Source: JAZKFT01 sp965246935
GTDB lineage: Bacteria > Bacteroidota > Bacteroidia > Chitinophagales > Chitinophagaceae
Assembly: GCA_965246935.1 (NCBI GenBank)
Contig: CBDFGC010000007.1
Span: forward strand, 62,001-126,000
Direction of reading: 5' to 3'
Length of the DNA: 64,000 nt
Below the pieces are notes generated by a model, which was given only the letters and a program-made list of their open reading frames with translations, ran no database searches and had not been told where the DNA came from. Positions 49,418 to 57,256 of this stretch are shown here, one piece after another (positions within the stretch are counted from its first letter, which is position 1; each line of letters opens with the position of its first letter). Both the position numbers and the translations under genes were made by a program.

Positions 49418-49466
49418 AATCCTACCTTTTAAGTTTAATCAGGAAGACTTCATAATGCGTATTGAT

Positions 49467-49868
49467 TTAAAATTTATGCCAATTATCTTCTTTAAAACAA
49501 AATATCTCAAAACTTTCTTCAATCGCTAACAGATATTTAGAAATGCCTATCCGATAAAGCCTTGTTCTTGCGGGAGTACTTCCTGTTGCAACGATAGACA
49601 CTGATGGAAACTGGTGCGTAAATGTGATAACCGTTTGAGCAACTGTTGATAAGACTTTTTGTATATCGCCGTTGTTTGAAACAACAAGGTCATCTATATC
49701 GTTTGTATTGCCAATTCTATCACCAAAAGCAAGATTGTAGTAATCTGTAGATTCAATTCTTTGATATTGAACTATTTTACGGATAACCCCTTGTGGTCCT
49801 ACACTGTCAAATGCAAAAGTGATGTTCTCATCATATTCAAGGGTGTAGGTGTTATCAAGCATATGCAT
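49467..49868 (-). CDS. DUF6934 family protein
   Basis: From the Met at 49868 the protein has 133 residues: FAFDSVGPQGVIRKIVQYQ, YYNLAFGDRIGN, VSNNGDIQKVLSTVAQTVITF and ATGSTPARTRLYRIGI. The GP-G-I-K, YNLAFGD, N-GD-KVL-TVA and GSTxARTRLY motifs are those of the Bacteroidota DUF6934. Function unknown. A second start at 49862 is possible. The rpsG terminator lies directly upstream. Confidence 0.78.
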   Translation of the reverse strand: MHMLDNTYTLEYDENITFAFDSVGPQGVIRKIVQYQRIESTDYYNLAFGDRIGNTNDIDDLVVSNNGDIQKVLSTVAQTVITFTHQFPSVSIVATGSTPARTRLYRIGISKYLLAIEESFEIFCFKEDNWHKF

Positions 49869-49889
49869 CCGGATAAAGTAGCATGCTAC

Positions 49890-49924
49890 AAAAAAATCCC
49901 ACCCGTTGCCGGATGGGATTTTGT
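49890..49924 (-). terminator. Terminator after rpsG
   Basis: On the minus strand AAATCCCATCCG-GCAA-CGGGTGGGATTT is followed by TTTT. It ends the rpsL-rpsG unit just 17 bases after the rpsG stop. Confidence 0.85.
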
Positions 49925-49941
49925 AAAATCTATTGAAACCA

Positions 49942-50409
49942 TTACACTTTGAAGTGGCTGAAAGCCTTGTTAGCTTCGGCCATACGATGTGTATCTTCTT
50001 TCTTTTTAAATGCGCCACCTTCGCCTTTGCTGGCAGCTACTATTTCATTGGCTAATTTATCGGCCATGCTGCGTCCGTTGCGTTCGCGGCTAAAGCGTAC
50101 CAGCCATTTAATACTAAGGGAAATCTTACGGTCGGGGCGAACTTCAGCCGGAATCTGGAAGGTAGCACCACCAATACGGCGGCTACGTACTTCTACCGCA
50201 GGGGTTACATTTTGCAAGGCCCGGCGCCAGATTTCATAACCGTCTTCGCTTGTTATTTTGCCTACTTTCTCTACCGCATCATAGAAAATGGTAAGAGCTG
50301 TACTTTTTTTACCCTGCCACATCAGGTTATTTACAAAGCGGGTTACCAGCTTATCATTGTAACGTGGGTCAGGCGCCAGTGGAAGTTTTTTGGCTTGTGC
50401 TTTCCTCAT
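49942..50409 (-). CDS. rpsG: 30S ribosomal protein S7
   Basis: The 155-residue protein has RKAQAKKLPLAPDPRYNDKL, NNLMWQGKKSTALTIFYDAV, RRIGGATFQIPAEVRPDR and KLANEIVAASKGEGGAFKKK. It is the S7 primary binder of the 16S 3' domain. It is second after rpsL; fusA does not follow, as the terminator closes the unit. Confidence 0.97.
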   Translation of the reverse strand: MRKAQAKKLPLAPDPRYNDKLVTRFVNNLMWQGKKSTALTIFYDAVEKVGKITSEDGYEIWRRALQNVTPAVEVRSRRIGGATFQIPAEVRPDRKISLSIKWLVRFSRERNGRSMADKLANEIVAASKGEGGAFKKKEDTHRMAEANKAFSHFKV

Positions 50410-50476
50410 TCTGTTTATTTTTTGCTGTTATAAATATTCTTATAACAGCATCTTAAATGGTAAATTAAAAGATTAA

Positions 50477-50899
50477 TTATTTTTTCTTAGCGCCACCGCC
50501 TTTTGCGGCCGGGGCTGGTGCGGCACCTGGTTTAGCTCTTTTAGTGCCATATTTACTGCGGCTTTGTTTACGGTCTTTTACACCAGCCGTATCCAGGCTG
50601 CCACGAACAATATGATAACGAACGCCCGGCAAATCCTTAACACGGCCCCCACGAATCAGTACAATAGAGTGTTCCTGCAGGTTATGGCCTTCACCAGGGA
50701 TGTAAGCAATAACTTCAAGTTTATTAGTTAAACGAACCTTGGCAACTTTACGTAACGCTGAGTTTGGTTTTTTGGGAGTGGTGGTGTAAACACGGGTACA
50801 AACCCCACGGCGTTGCGGGCAACTATCCAGCGCACGGCTTTTACTCTTTGTTTTAATAATTTCTCTTCCTTTTCGTACCAATTGCTGTATAGTAGGCAT
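50477..50899 (-). CDS. rpsL: 30S ribosomal protein S12
   Basis: The 140-residue protein starts MPTIQQLVRKGREIIKTKSK and has CPQRRGVCTRVYTTTPKKPN (the streptomycin-site Lys region), SALRKVAKVRL and the GVKDRKQSRSKYGTKRAK tail. A Bacteroidota C-terminal extension (PGAAPAPAAKGGGAKKK) follows. It leads an rpsL-rpsG unit. Confidence 0.97.
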   Translation of the reverse strand: MPTIQQLVRKGREIIKTKSKSRALDSCPQRRGVCTRVYTTTPKKPNSALRKVAKVRLTNKLEVIAYIPGEGHNLQEHSIVLIRGGRVKDLPGVRYHIVRGSLDTAGVKDRKQSRSKYGTKRAKPGAAPAPAAKGGGAKKK

Positions 50900-50931
50900 T
50901 AAGCTTTTTTTAAATGGACGGCAAAAGTAAT

Positions 50932-50963
50932 TGTTGTACAGGAAACAGGAAAAAATTTTTCAA
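50932..50963 (-). promoter_or_regulatory. rpsL promoter
   Basis: On the minus strand TACTTTTG (50939-50932) is preceded after 21 bases by TTG (50963-50961). The -7 element matches the consensus; the -33 element is partial. Confidence 0.6.
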
Positions 50964-51028
50964 GTTGTTAGCAAACAGGTAAATACAGACAACGGACTAC
51001 AGTCGACAGACCACGGAAATACGCAAAC

Positions 51029-51088
51029 AGGCCGGCATCGCTTCATTTTAAATATTAAATTGAATGAATGTTGCAGCGATGCCGGCCT
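51029..51088. repeat. GGCATCGCT hairpin repeat, copy 1
   Basis: AGGCCGGCATCGCT and AGCGATGCCGGCCT form a perfect 14-bp stem around an AT-rich loop in the gap 50900-51518. A related 16-bp version is at 53317-53377 and a half-site at 33752. Confidence 0.6.
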
Positions 51089-51180
51089 TTAGTAGCAGTG
51101 AGCTACTTGAATTGAAAAGGAAAAACCAAAACAACTGAATTCTGCTATGCATTAAGAACATCGGAACCAGCTTAATAATA

Positions 51181-51296
51181 GTACTAACTTAAATGGCGCC
51201 ATTTCCGAAAGATCGGAACAGGCTGCCACTTTAGCTCTTTTCCTGTATTGCCACCGGGCTCAAAAAATCATATCAGATAATGCCACCCGTGATGTG
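51181..51296 (+). repeat. Dispersed ~113-bp repeat, copy 2 with palindromic insert
   Basis: It aligns with the inverse of the copies at 12795 and 60339 but has an extra TTTCCGAAAGATCGGAACAG stretch in the middle. It ends CCCGTGATGTG. No gene is visible in the 620-base gap. Confidence 0.55.
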
Positions 51297-51381
51297 ACCG
51301 GGCAGAGAGATTATATAATACGAAGATGTATTCATCAACGGAAGGGCTGAAGCTTAGTAAAAAATATAAGTTCCGAAATGA

Positions 51382-51425
51382 AAAACCTTATTACCTCGTT
51401 TAGATGAATACGGTAATAAGGTTTT
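51382..51425 (-). terminator. Terminator after ilvE
   Basis: AAAACCTTATTACC pairs perfectly with GGTAATAAGGTTTT, 94 bases beyond the ilvE stop. Confidence 0.7.
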
Positions 51426-51518
51426 TGATAGGTTAGCATATTGTAAGCTACTAAGGTTAGGACAGTGCGTATGAATTAAATACAACTATTAATTACACGC
51501 CCGTTGTACCTGCAAGCC

Positions 51519-52583
51519 TTACACTTTCACCATCCATCCGTATTTATCCGGCGCCTGCCCATAGCGGATAGCATTAAGCCGTTTCTTGAGCTCAGGCCCG
51601 GTTTTCCAGTCATCCGTGTCAAAAAGCATGACATCATCTTTATACCGCAGTTCCTTAATCAGAGAAATGGTAGCAGCAGTACCAGTGCCAAACACTTCCT
51701 GCAACCCGCCTGTTTGGTAAGCTTCCATAATTTCTTCAATACTCAGGGGGCGTTCCTGCACATCAAAACCCATTTCGGATAATATTTCTATGGCACTGTC
51801 ACGGGTTACGCCATCCAGGATTGTTCCGGCTTTGAGGTCGGGTGTAATGGCAGCATTGCCAATAATAAAAAATACGTTCATTGTACCGATTTCCTGCACG
51901 TACCGGCGTTCAATAGCGTCCATCCAAAGCACCTGATCGTAGCCTTTTTCTTTTGCCTTGGCAGTAGGGTACATACTACCTGCATAGTTACCGGCTGCTT
52001 TTGCAAACCCAATACCGCCCGGCGCTGCCCGTATGGCATCCTCCTCTACATAAATGCGCATAGGTGTGCTATAGTAAGGGCCGGCAGGGCTAAGGATAAT
52101 CATGAATTTATATGTTTCAGAAGGTTTTACCCCGATCACTTCATCGGCTGCAAACATAAAAGGCCGGATGTAAAGGGAATGATCGTTCCGTTGAGGAATC
52201 CATCTGCTATCTAGTGCGATCAATTGTTTCATGCCATCAATAAAAAGTTCTTCCGGCACCTGTGGCATTTGCATACGGGCGGCAGAAATGTTAAACCGTC
52301 TAAAATTATCGTAGGGGCGGAAAATGGCAACCTCGCCATTTGCCAGCGGATATGCTTTTACACCTTCAAAAATGCTTTGACCATAATGGATGGCAGCATT
52401 GCTGGGTTGCAGCAACAACGGCTGGTATGGCTTGATCTCTACATTTTTCCATTCTCCGTTTTCGTAATCGGCCTCCAGCATGTGGTCGGAAAAATATTTG
52501 CCAAACGGAATATTTTCGAGGTTTAAATCGTTGAGTTTGCTGCTTTCGCTACGGGTAACAGAAATGTAAGGCGCCAGTGTCAT
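51519..52583 (-). CDS. ilvE: Branched-chain amino-acid aminotransferase
   Basis: From the Met at 52583 (a start at 52604 is possible) the protein has about 354 residues of the class IV fold: AIHYGQSIFEGVKAYPLANG, FRPYDNFRRFNISAARM, AKAAGNYAGSMYPTAKAKEK, the PLP Lys in the KAAGNY region, and GTGTAATISLI. It transfers the amino group of Leu, Ile and Val. It is divergent from the unknown gene at 52665. Confidence 0.93.
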   Translation of the reverse strand: MTLAPYISVTRSESSKLNDLNLENIPFGKYFSDHMLEADYENGEWKNVEIKPYQPLLLQPSNAAIHYGQSIFEGVKAYPLANGEVAIFRPYDNFRRFNISAARMQMPQVPEELFIDGMKQLIALDSRWIPQRNDHSLYIRPFMFAADEVIGVKPSETYKFMIILSPAGPYYSTPMRIYVEEDAIRAAPGGIGFAKAAGNYAGSMYPTAKAKEKGYDQVLWMDAIERRYVQEIGTMNVFFIIGNAAITPDLKAGTILDGVTRDSAIEILSEMGFDVQERPLSIEEIMEAYQTGGLQEVFGTGTAATISLIKELRYKDDVMLFDTDDWKTGPELKKRLNAIRYGQAPDKYGWMVKV

Positions 52584-52664
52584 AAATGGAATAATTTTGA
52601 GCAAAGTAACGGAAAATAGGCCTGCACCGGTTAGCAGGCTTTTCCATAAAATGCAGGTTGTAAT

Positions 52665-53297
52665 ATGAGTTTTGAAAACGTTCAGCTATCATCATCTGTG
52701 ATTGCAGATTTGTACAGGCAAAGCCTGGTTGTGTTAGATGATGTGCAACCCAATCCAAAAAAAACAGCTAAAAAAAGGAATGCTGCAGAACCAGGTGGAT
52801 TAGCAGTAGTAGCGGATAAAATGGTTTTGGATGAACCGGAAAAAATCCTTTTACCTATTCCTGTAATACCTGTACCGGAAGAGGTGAAACCGTTTATAAA
52901 ATACATGGGTGAATTTAACCAGGGAGTAAGTATTGTGATTGCCGAACCGGGCCACGAACATATTTTACCGGAGGATCTGGAATTTTTAGAAAAGATGATG
53001 GCTGCCTGCAAGCTGACAGTAGCGGATATGGCAATTATTAATGTAGTAACCAACCAACCCGCAGCCAAACAATTATGGCAATTGATGCCGGCAAAAGTGG
53101 TGCTGATGTTTGATGTGACTACCAGTGCCATTGGCATTCCTTTTTACCAGCCCGATTTTAAAGTGCAGCACTGGGACAATGCCCAATTCTTAAATGCGCC
53201 GTCATTAGCTGCATTCCGGGGCAGGGATACACCGGAACTGAAAGGGCTGAAGCGTAAATTATGGGAAGCATTGCAAAAAATTTTCCTGGAGAAGTAG
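52665..53297 (+). CDS. Unknown conserved-looking cytoplasmic protein
   Basis: I do not recognise this 210-residue protein. A short N-terminal helix (IADLYRQSLVVLDD) and a Lys/Pro-rich linker lead to a folded part with VSIVIAEPGHEHILPEDLEF and KVVLMFDVTTSAIGIPFYQ, then GLKRKLWEALQKIF. The alpha/beta pattern recalls small DNA-polymerase accessory or uracil-glycosylase-like proteins, but without certain motifs. It is divergent from ilvE. Confidence 0.6.
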   Translation: MSFENVQLSSSVIADLYRQSLVVLDDVQPNPKKTAKKRNAAEPGGLAVVADKMVLDEPEKILLPIPVIPVPEEVKPFIKYMGEFNQGVSIVIAEPGHEHILPEDLEFLEKMMAACKLTVADMAIINVVTNQPAAKQLWQLMPAKVVLMFDVTTSAIGIPFYQPDFKVQHWDNAQFLNAPSLAAFRGRDTPELKGLKRKLWEALQKIFLEK

Positions 53298-53316
53298 CGG
53301 CAGCAAGCAATAGGCG

Positions 53317-53377
53317 AAGGTCGGCATCGCTTGTCCGGGACACTTATACAAACGAGTACCAAAGCGATGCCGACCTT
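53317..53377. repeat. GGCATCGCT hairpin repeat, copy 2
   Basis: AAGGTCGGCATCGCTT and AAGCGATGCCGACCTT are perfect 16-bp arms, 20 bases after the unknown gene. It may act as a terminator as well. Confidence 0.62.
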
Positions 53378-53491
53378 GATTTGAGTGTAACAAGCAATCC
53401 GGAAATCTGCAAATAACTGAATGAATATAAAAAAGCAGAAATTAATGAGTAATAATCTGGGTTGCTGATGCAATTCTATCATTCATTACTA

Positions 53492-53755
53492 ATGCGAATC
53501 AAGGGTTGAGGCGGTTAAGACAGAAAATGCAAGTTTATTATTCTGCACTTTTAATTCAGCAAATTGGTTGTCATCTTGTAAGTGGCATCTCACACCACGC
53601 CGCTTGTAGTTGGATTTGTTGGGCATGGCACAACCCTGTTGGTAGTAGCACCAGTAAAACAATGCCCAATAATATACTAATATTGATCACTGATCCTACC
53701 AACAGAATTGGGTGCTGCCCAATAATATAAAACAAGTTCAACCCTTGATTCGCAT
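53492..53755. mobile_element. MITE-like element, second copy
   Basis: Its ends ATGCGAATCAAGGGTTGA and the exact inverse match those of the element at 3624-3950. The inside has TTGGGC / GCCCAA words and CAACCCTGTTGGTAG. Flanks TACTA and TATTA agree at four of five bases. No coding potential. It fills most of the gap 53298-53793. Confidence 0.65.
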
Positions 53756-53793
53756 TATTAAATATTCACCATTGACCATTCACGTTCATCAAT

Positions 53794-54411
53794 ATGACGC
53801 CCCTCATTTTTGCTACAAATAATGCTAATAAAGTTGCCGAAGTACAACAGGCATTTGCCGGCCAATTCGAAATTATTGGATTGAAGCAGGCCGGTATTAC
53901 GGTAGAGATTGAAGAACCATATAACACGCTTGATGAAAATGCAAGTGAAAAATGCAGGGTCATTCACCGCCTGACGGGTAAGGACTGCTTTGGGGAAGAT
54001 ACCGGGCTTGAAGTAACTGCATTGAATGGTGCACCTGGTGTAAAGAGTGCCCGCTATGCCGGTGAGCAACGAAGTGATCAGGAAAATATGCAATTATTAC
54101 TTCAAAACCTGTTACAGGCAAAGAATCGGTCGGCCCGCTTTAGAACGGTAATGGCATTGATATGGCAGGGAAATGAATATGTATTTGAAGGCATTTGTAC
54201 CGGTAGCATTGCTGTAAGCCCAAAAGGAGATCAAGGCTTTGGCTATGACCCTGTTTTCATACCGGATGTTGGTAGCCGCAGTTTTGCTGAAATGAATTTG
54301 GATGAGAAAAATGAGATCAGTCACAGGAAAAAGGCCATGAGTAAATTGATGGAGTTTATAACAACTGCTGTTAACAAGGAAAAAGGGAGTATGAAACAAG
54401 TGAACTTATAA
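53794..54411 (+). CDS. rdgB: XTP/dITP diphosphatase (RdgB/HAM1)
   Basis: A 205-residue protein: PLIFATNNANKVAEVQQAF, DCFGEDTGLEVTALNGAPGV, SARYAGE, GFGYDPVFIP and FAEMNLDEKNEISHRKKAM. All are the signature regions of the family, which removes deaminated purine nucleoside triphosphates. It sits directly behind the MITE-like element and before a thioesterase gene. Confidence 0.95.
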   Translation: MTPLIFATNNANKVAEVQQAFAGQFEIIGLKQAGITVEIEEPYNTLDENASEKCRVIHRLTGKDCFGEDTGLEVTALNGAPGVKSARYAGEQRSDQENMQLLLQNLLQAKNRSARFRTVMALIWQGNEYVFEGICTGSIAVSPKGDQGFGYDPVFIPDVGSRSFAEMNLDEKNEISHRKKAMSKLMEFITTAVNKEKGSMKQVNL

Positions 54412-54440
54412 AAAATCCGAATCCATAAACATCAGGACTC

Positions 54441-54881
54441 ATGCAGCGGATAAAACTTATGCTACCAGATCATTTTTCCTTTTATACTATGATCCCCATA
54501 CGAATTACGGATGTAAACTATGGCGGACATTTGGGAAATGATTCACTGCTTACACTGCTGCACGAAGCCCGGATGCAATACTTATGTCACCACAGCTACA
54601 CCGAACTCAACTTTGCCGGTACCGGTCTTATTATGGCTGATGTAGCGATTGAATATAAACAGGAAATTAAATATGGCGATACCGTTAAAATGTATGTAGC
54701 CGCTGCCGACTTTGACAAAATAGGCTTTGATATTTTTTATAAAGTAGTGCTGTTAAAAGAGGAGGCAGAAACATTAGTTGCAAAAGCAAAAACCGGAATG
54801 ATCTGTTTTGATTATGCAGCAGGGAAAAAAGTGTCTGTTCCACCGGAAGCGTTAGTAAAATTGAATACTGCGTTTATTTAA
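54441..54881 (+). CDS. Hotdog-fold acyl-CoA thioesterase
   Basis: A 146-residue 4HBT-like thioesterase: IRITDVNYGGHLGNDSLLTL has the DxNxxGH(L) pattern with the catalytic Asp, followed by EARMQYLCHH and VAIEYKQEIKYGD, KAKTGMICFD. The substrate is unknown. It follows rdgB by 29 bases. A later start (54459) is possible. Confidence 0.82.
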   Translation: MQRIKLMLPDHFSFYTMIPIRITDVNYGGHLGNDSLLTLLHEARMQYLCHHSYTELNFAGTGLIMADVAIEYKQEIKYGDTVKMYVAAADFDKIGFDIFYKVVLLKEEAETLVAKAKTGMICFDYAAGKKVSVPPEALVKLNTAFI

Positions 54882-54949
54882 AGATGATATCATTTTGTCT
54901 GTTTTTCAGACAGACAAGACAGGCATTTGCCTGTAATTTTGACCAATAG

Positions 54950-55509
54950 TATGGCCGGGATGCATTTCTCGTGTTTGCTCCATCACACCTATGTACAACA
55001 CCACTTTTTGCTGCCAGTTCCACTGCTGGTGCTGTAGCATCTGGAAATGTGCCCGGCAACTGATTCCACAAAGACTAAAAACATCCTTCATTGCCCAGCG
55101 TTGGTTTTGCCGGTTGCGCCTGTACCATTCAATGGTAGCTGGCTGTCCGCCACGGCGGATTTAGGTCAATGCCCAGTTCTTAGCTTCCCAGTTCCATGAG
55201 CTTATGTAAGAAATCGATTTCCAGTTGTTTTTGCCCGACGAGGTGTTTCAGTTTAGCCAGCCGCTGGCGCAGTTGATGGTTTTTAGTTTCTTCGCTTTGC
55301 ATTTGTACCATTAAGGCAGGCAGCCGCTCATGCTGCTGCGAATACTTGTAGAGCAGTTGTACACCGATTGGCGGTTGACCTGGTGCTTCGCTACTACAGA
55401 ACGCAGGCTGGTGCGTTTGTTCACCAAATCCTTTACGATTTTTCGTTTCAATTCTTCGGAGAAAACACGCTGCTGGTGGATATCCAATGGTGCTCTTACT
55501 TTTACTCAT
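54950..55509 (-). pseudogene. Remnant of an IS3-family transposase (orfA and start of orfB), frameshifted and truncated
   Basis: On the minus strand one frame reads RVFSEELKRKIVKDLVNKR, SLRSVVAKHQVNRQSVYN (helix-turn-helix of OrfA), then the frame shifts to LLYKYSQQHERLPALMVQM and LKHLVGQKQLEIDFLHKLM (coiled-coil end of OrfA). A further shift leads to an orfB-like KDVFSLCGISCRAHFQML and MEQTREMHPG, after which similarity stops. There is no catalytic DDE part. The terminal repeats were not found. The mRNA-like region 54882-55597 holds nothing else. Confidence 0.75.
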
Positions 55510-55597
55510 CAGTTGACTTTTTTTGTCAACCTATTTCAGGATGGCATAATTTGCTTATTGGGGTTATTTGCCTGTTTGGATTTGGTATTACTCCAAT

Positions 55598-56266
55598 TTA
55601 ATCTCCGGCTACAATGTTCCGTTTCAGCAAGCCTAAAAATTCGGTTCTTGGTATCATCCTTGCGCCCAAGCTTTCCAAATGAGGCGTATATACCTGGCAA
55701 TCTATTAATTGTAAACCTCCCACCTGCATCTGTTGTACACCCGTTATGAAAGCTGCTTTACTGGCATTACTTATATGGCTGAACATGCTTTCCCCAAAAA
55801 AAATATTGCCGATATGCAGGCCGTAAAAGCCACCTGCTAATTGCCCGCTCTGCCAGGCCTCAAAGCTATGAGCAATGCCCGAGAGGTGCAGGTTTGTAAA
55901 GGCTTCAATTACGTCATTATTAATCCAGGTGCCATTTTGCCCGGGCCGGGATGTCTTACGGCAATTGTAGATTACCTGCTCAAAAGCCCGGTCTTTTGTA
56001 ATGGTGAAAGTGTTCTGCTTTAACACCTGTTTCATACTTTTACTCACCTTCAATTCTTTCGGGAAAATAACGAAACGTGGATCGGGGTTCCACCAAAGCG
56101 GCACGTCACCTTCATACCAGGGGAAAATGCCATTTTTATAAGCTACTATCAAACGCTCTTCCGAAAGATCGCCGCCAATAGCCAGCAAGCCTTCTACATC
56201 CGCTGCTTCCGGTGGTGGAAAGATAAGCTTGTCACTTAAAACAGTATAGTTGCCATACAAACTCAT
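55598..56266 (-). CDS. aat: Leucyl/phenylalanyl-tRNA--protein transferase
   Basis: A 222-residue protein: LLAIGGDLSEERLIVAYKNG, IFPWYEGDVPLWWNPDPRFV, SRPGQNGTWINNDVIEAF, GGFYGLHIGNIFFGESMFS and LIDCQVYTPHLESLGARMIP. It adds Leu or Phe to N-terminal Lys or Arg, making ClpS substrates. ClpS is encoded 280 bases upstream on the same strand. Confidence 0.95.
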   Translation of the reverse strand: MSLYGNYTVLSDKLIFPPPEAADVEGLLAIGGDLSEERLIVAYKNGIFPWYEGDVPLWWNPDPRFVIFPKELKVSKSMKQVLKQNTFTITKDRAFEQVIYNCRKTSRPGQNGTWINNDVIEAFTNLHLSGIAHSFEAWQSGQLAGGFYGLHIGNIFFGESMFSHISNASKAAFITGVQQMQVGGLQLIDCQVYTPHLESLGARMIPRTEFLGLLKRNIVAGD

Positions 56267-56375
56267 GTAATTTCACGCCCATTGTACTTTAATCCTAAAA
56301 GGAACTGACTCACACAAAATTCAGGATTAGTGAAAAATAAAAACCGTTTTAAGCGGCGAAAATCGCTCCATAGCA

Positions 56376-56490
56376 GCACTAATTCGAATGGTGCTAATCC
56401 CAAATGGCGGGACAGGCTGCCACTACTGTCCTTTTATTATTCAATTGCCTGGCCCATAATAATTGCTAAAAATAAAGCTACCCGTGATGA
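56376..56490 (+). repeat. Dispersed ~113-bp repeat, copy 3 with palindromic insert
   Basis: Aligned with copy 2; the insert reads TCCCAAATGGCGGGACAG before GCTGCCACTA. It lies between aat and clpS. Confidence 0.55.
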
Positions 56491-56546
56491 TTAACTAAGC
56501 AAAGCAAGAACAGAGTAATCATAAATCCTAATTCCAAAATCATAAA

Positions 56547-56852
56547 TCAGTTAGCATCTTCTATCGTTGCATTGATGCCCCGGTCAATCATGCCTTCGCA
56601 CATCGGGCGCAGGGTTTCAAAATCACCTTGCTTTACAGCGTATTTTCCATTGAAGTGAATGATCATCGCACATTGTTCTGCCTGCTGATCGGTATGGCCG
56701 CAGATTTCAACCAAAGCCTTTATTACCCAATCAAACGTATTTACTTCATCATTCCACAAAATCAGCCGGCAGCCGCTTGCCGTTTCATCCATCAGCGCCA
56801 CGTCATCTTCCTCAAAAGGCTTTATGGCAGGTTGTGTTTTCGTTAAAGACAT
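56547..56852 (-). CDS. clpS: ATP-dependent Clp protease adaptor ClpS
   Basis: From the Met at 56852 the protein has 101 residues: CRLILWNDEVNTFDWVIKAL, EQCAMIIHFNGKYAVKQGD. The LxNDxxxxxxxVI and H-x-G-K/x-V-x-x-G motifs form the N-degron pocket. The longer frame upstream to 56960 enters the mobile repeat at 56904 and is not protein-like; starts at 56861 and 56864 are also possible. It delivers N-degron proteins to ClpAP. Confidence 0.92.
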   Translation of the reverse strand: MSLTKTQPAIKPFEEDDVALMDETASGCRLILWNDEVNTFDWVIKALVEICGHTDQQAEQCAMIIHFNGKYAVKQGDFETLRPMCEGMIDRGINATIEDAN

Positions 56853-56903
56853 TCTCTTCATCATTTTCAGTATAGGGTACAAAGTTAACGGCAAATACAG
56901 GTT

Positions 56904-57066
56904 TGAACCACATAGGCACATAGGGCACATAAGAAATACAAATACACTCATTATAGTCATTGACCAACCCGGATGGCAGAGACTAAAAGAAAATGGAAAG
57001 ATTTTGCTATTTCACTACCCGTTGTATTCCGGTATTCAATGTACCCTATGTGCCTATGTGGTTCAA
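56904..57066. mobile_element. ACCACATAGGCACATAG inverted-repeat element, copy 2
   Basis: TGAACCACATAGGCACATAG at the left and its inverse CTATGTGCCTATGTGGTTCA at the right, 163 bases apart. The same ends occur at 48168-48303. It sits directly upstream of clpS and opposite the TPR gene, in the 400-base gap. Confidence 0.6.
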
Positions 57067-57256
57067 AATGCCTTTAATTAATGTTAGTACTCCTGTATTC
57101 TATATGTATAGCCCGACCGGCCTCCCGAACAAGTTGTGGTTAAAAATGCCAATGTGGTGAAAACCTGCAACTTGTTAACGACTTTAAAAAGCATCCGGCG
57201 GCATGTAATGTTTCCCCCTACTTTGCGTTTCCATTTTTACCGAATCTACTTTTTGA

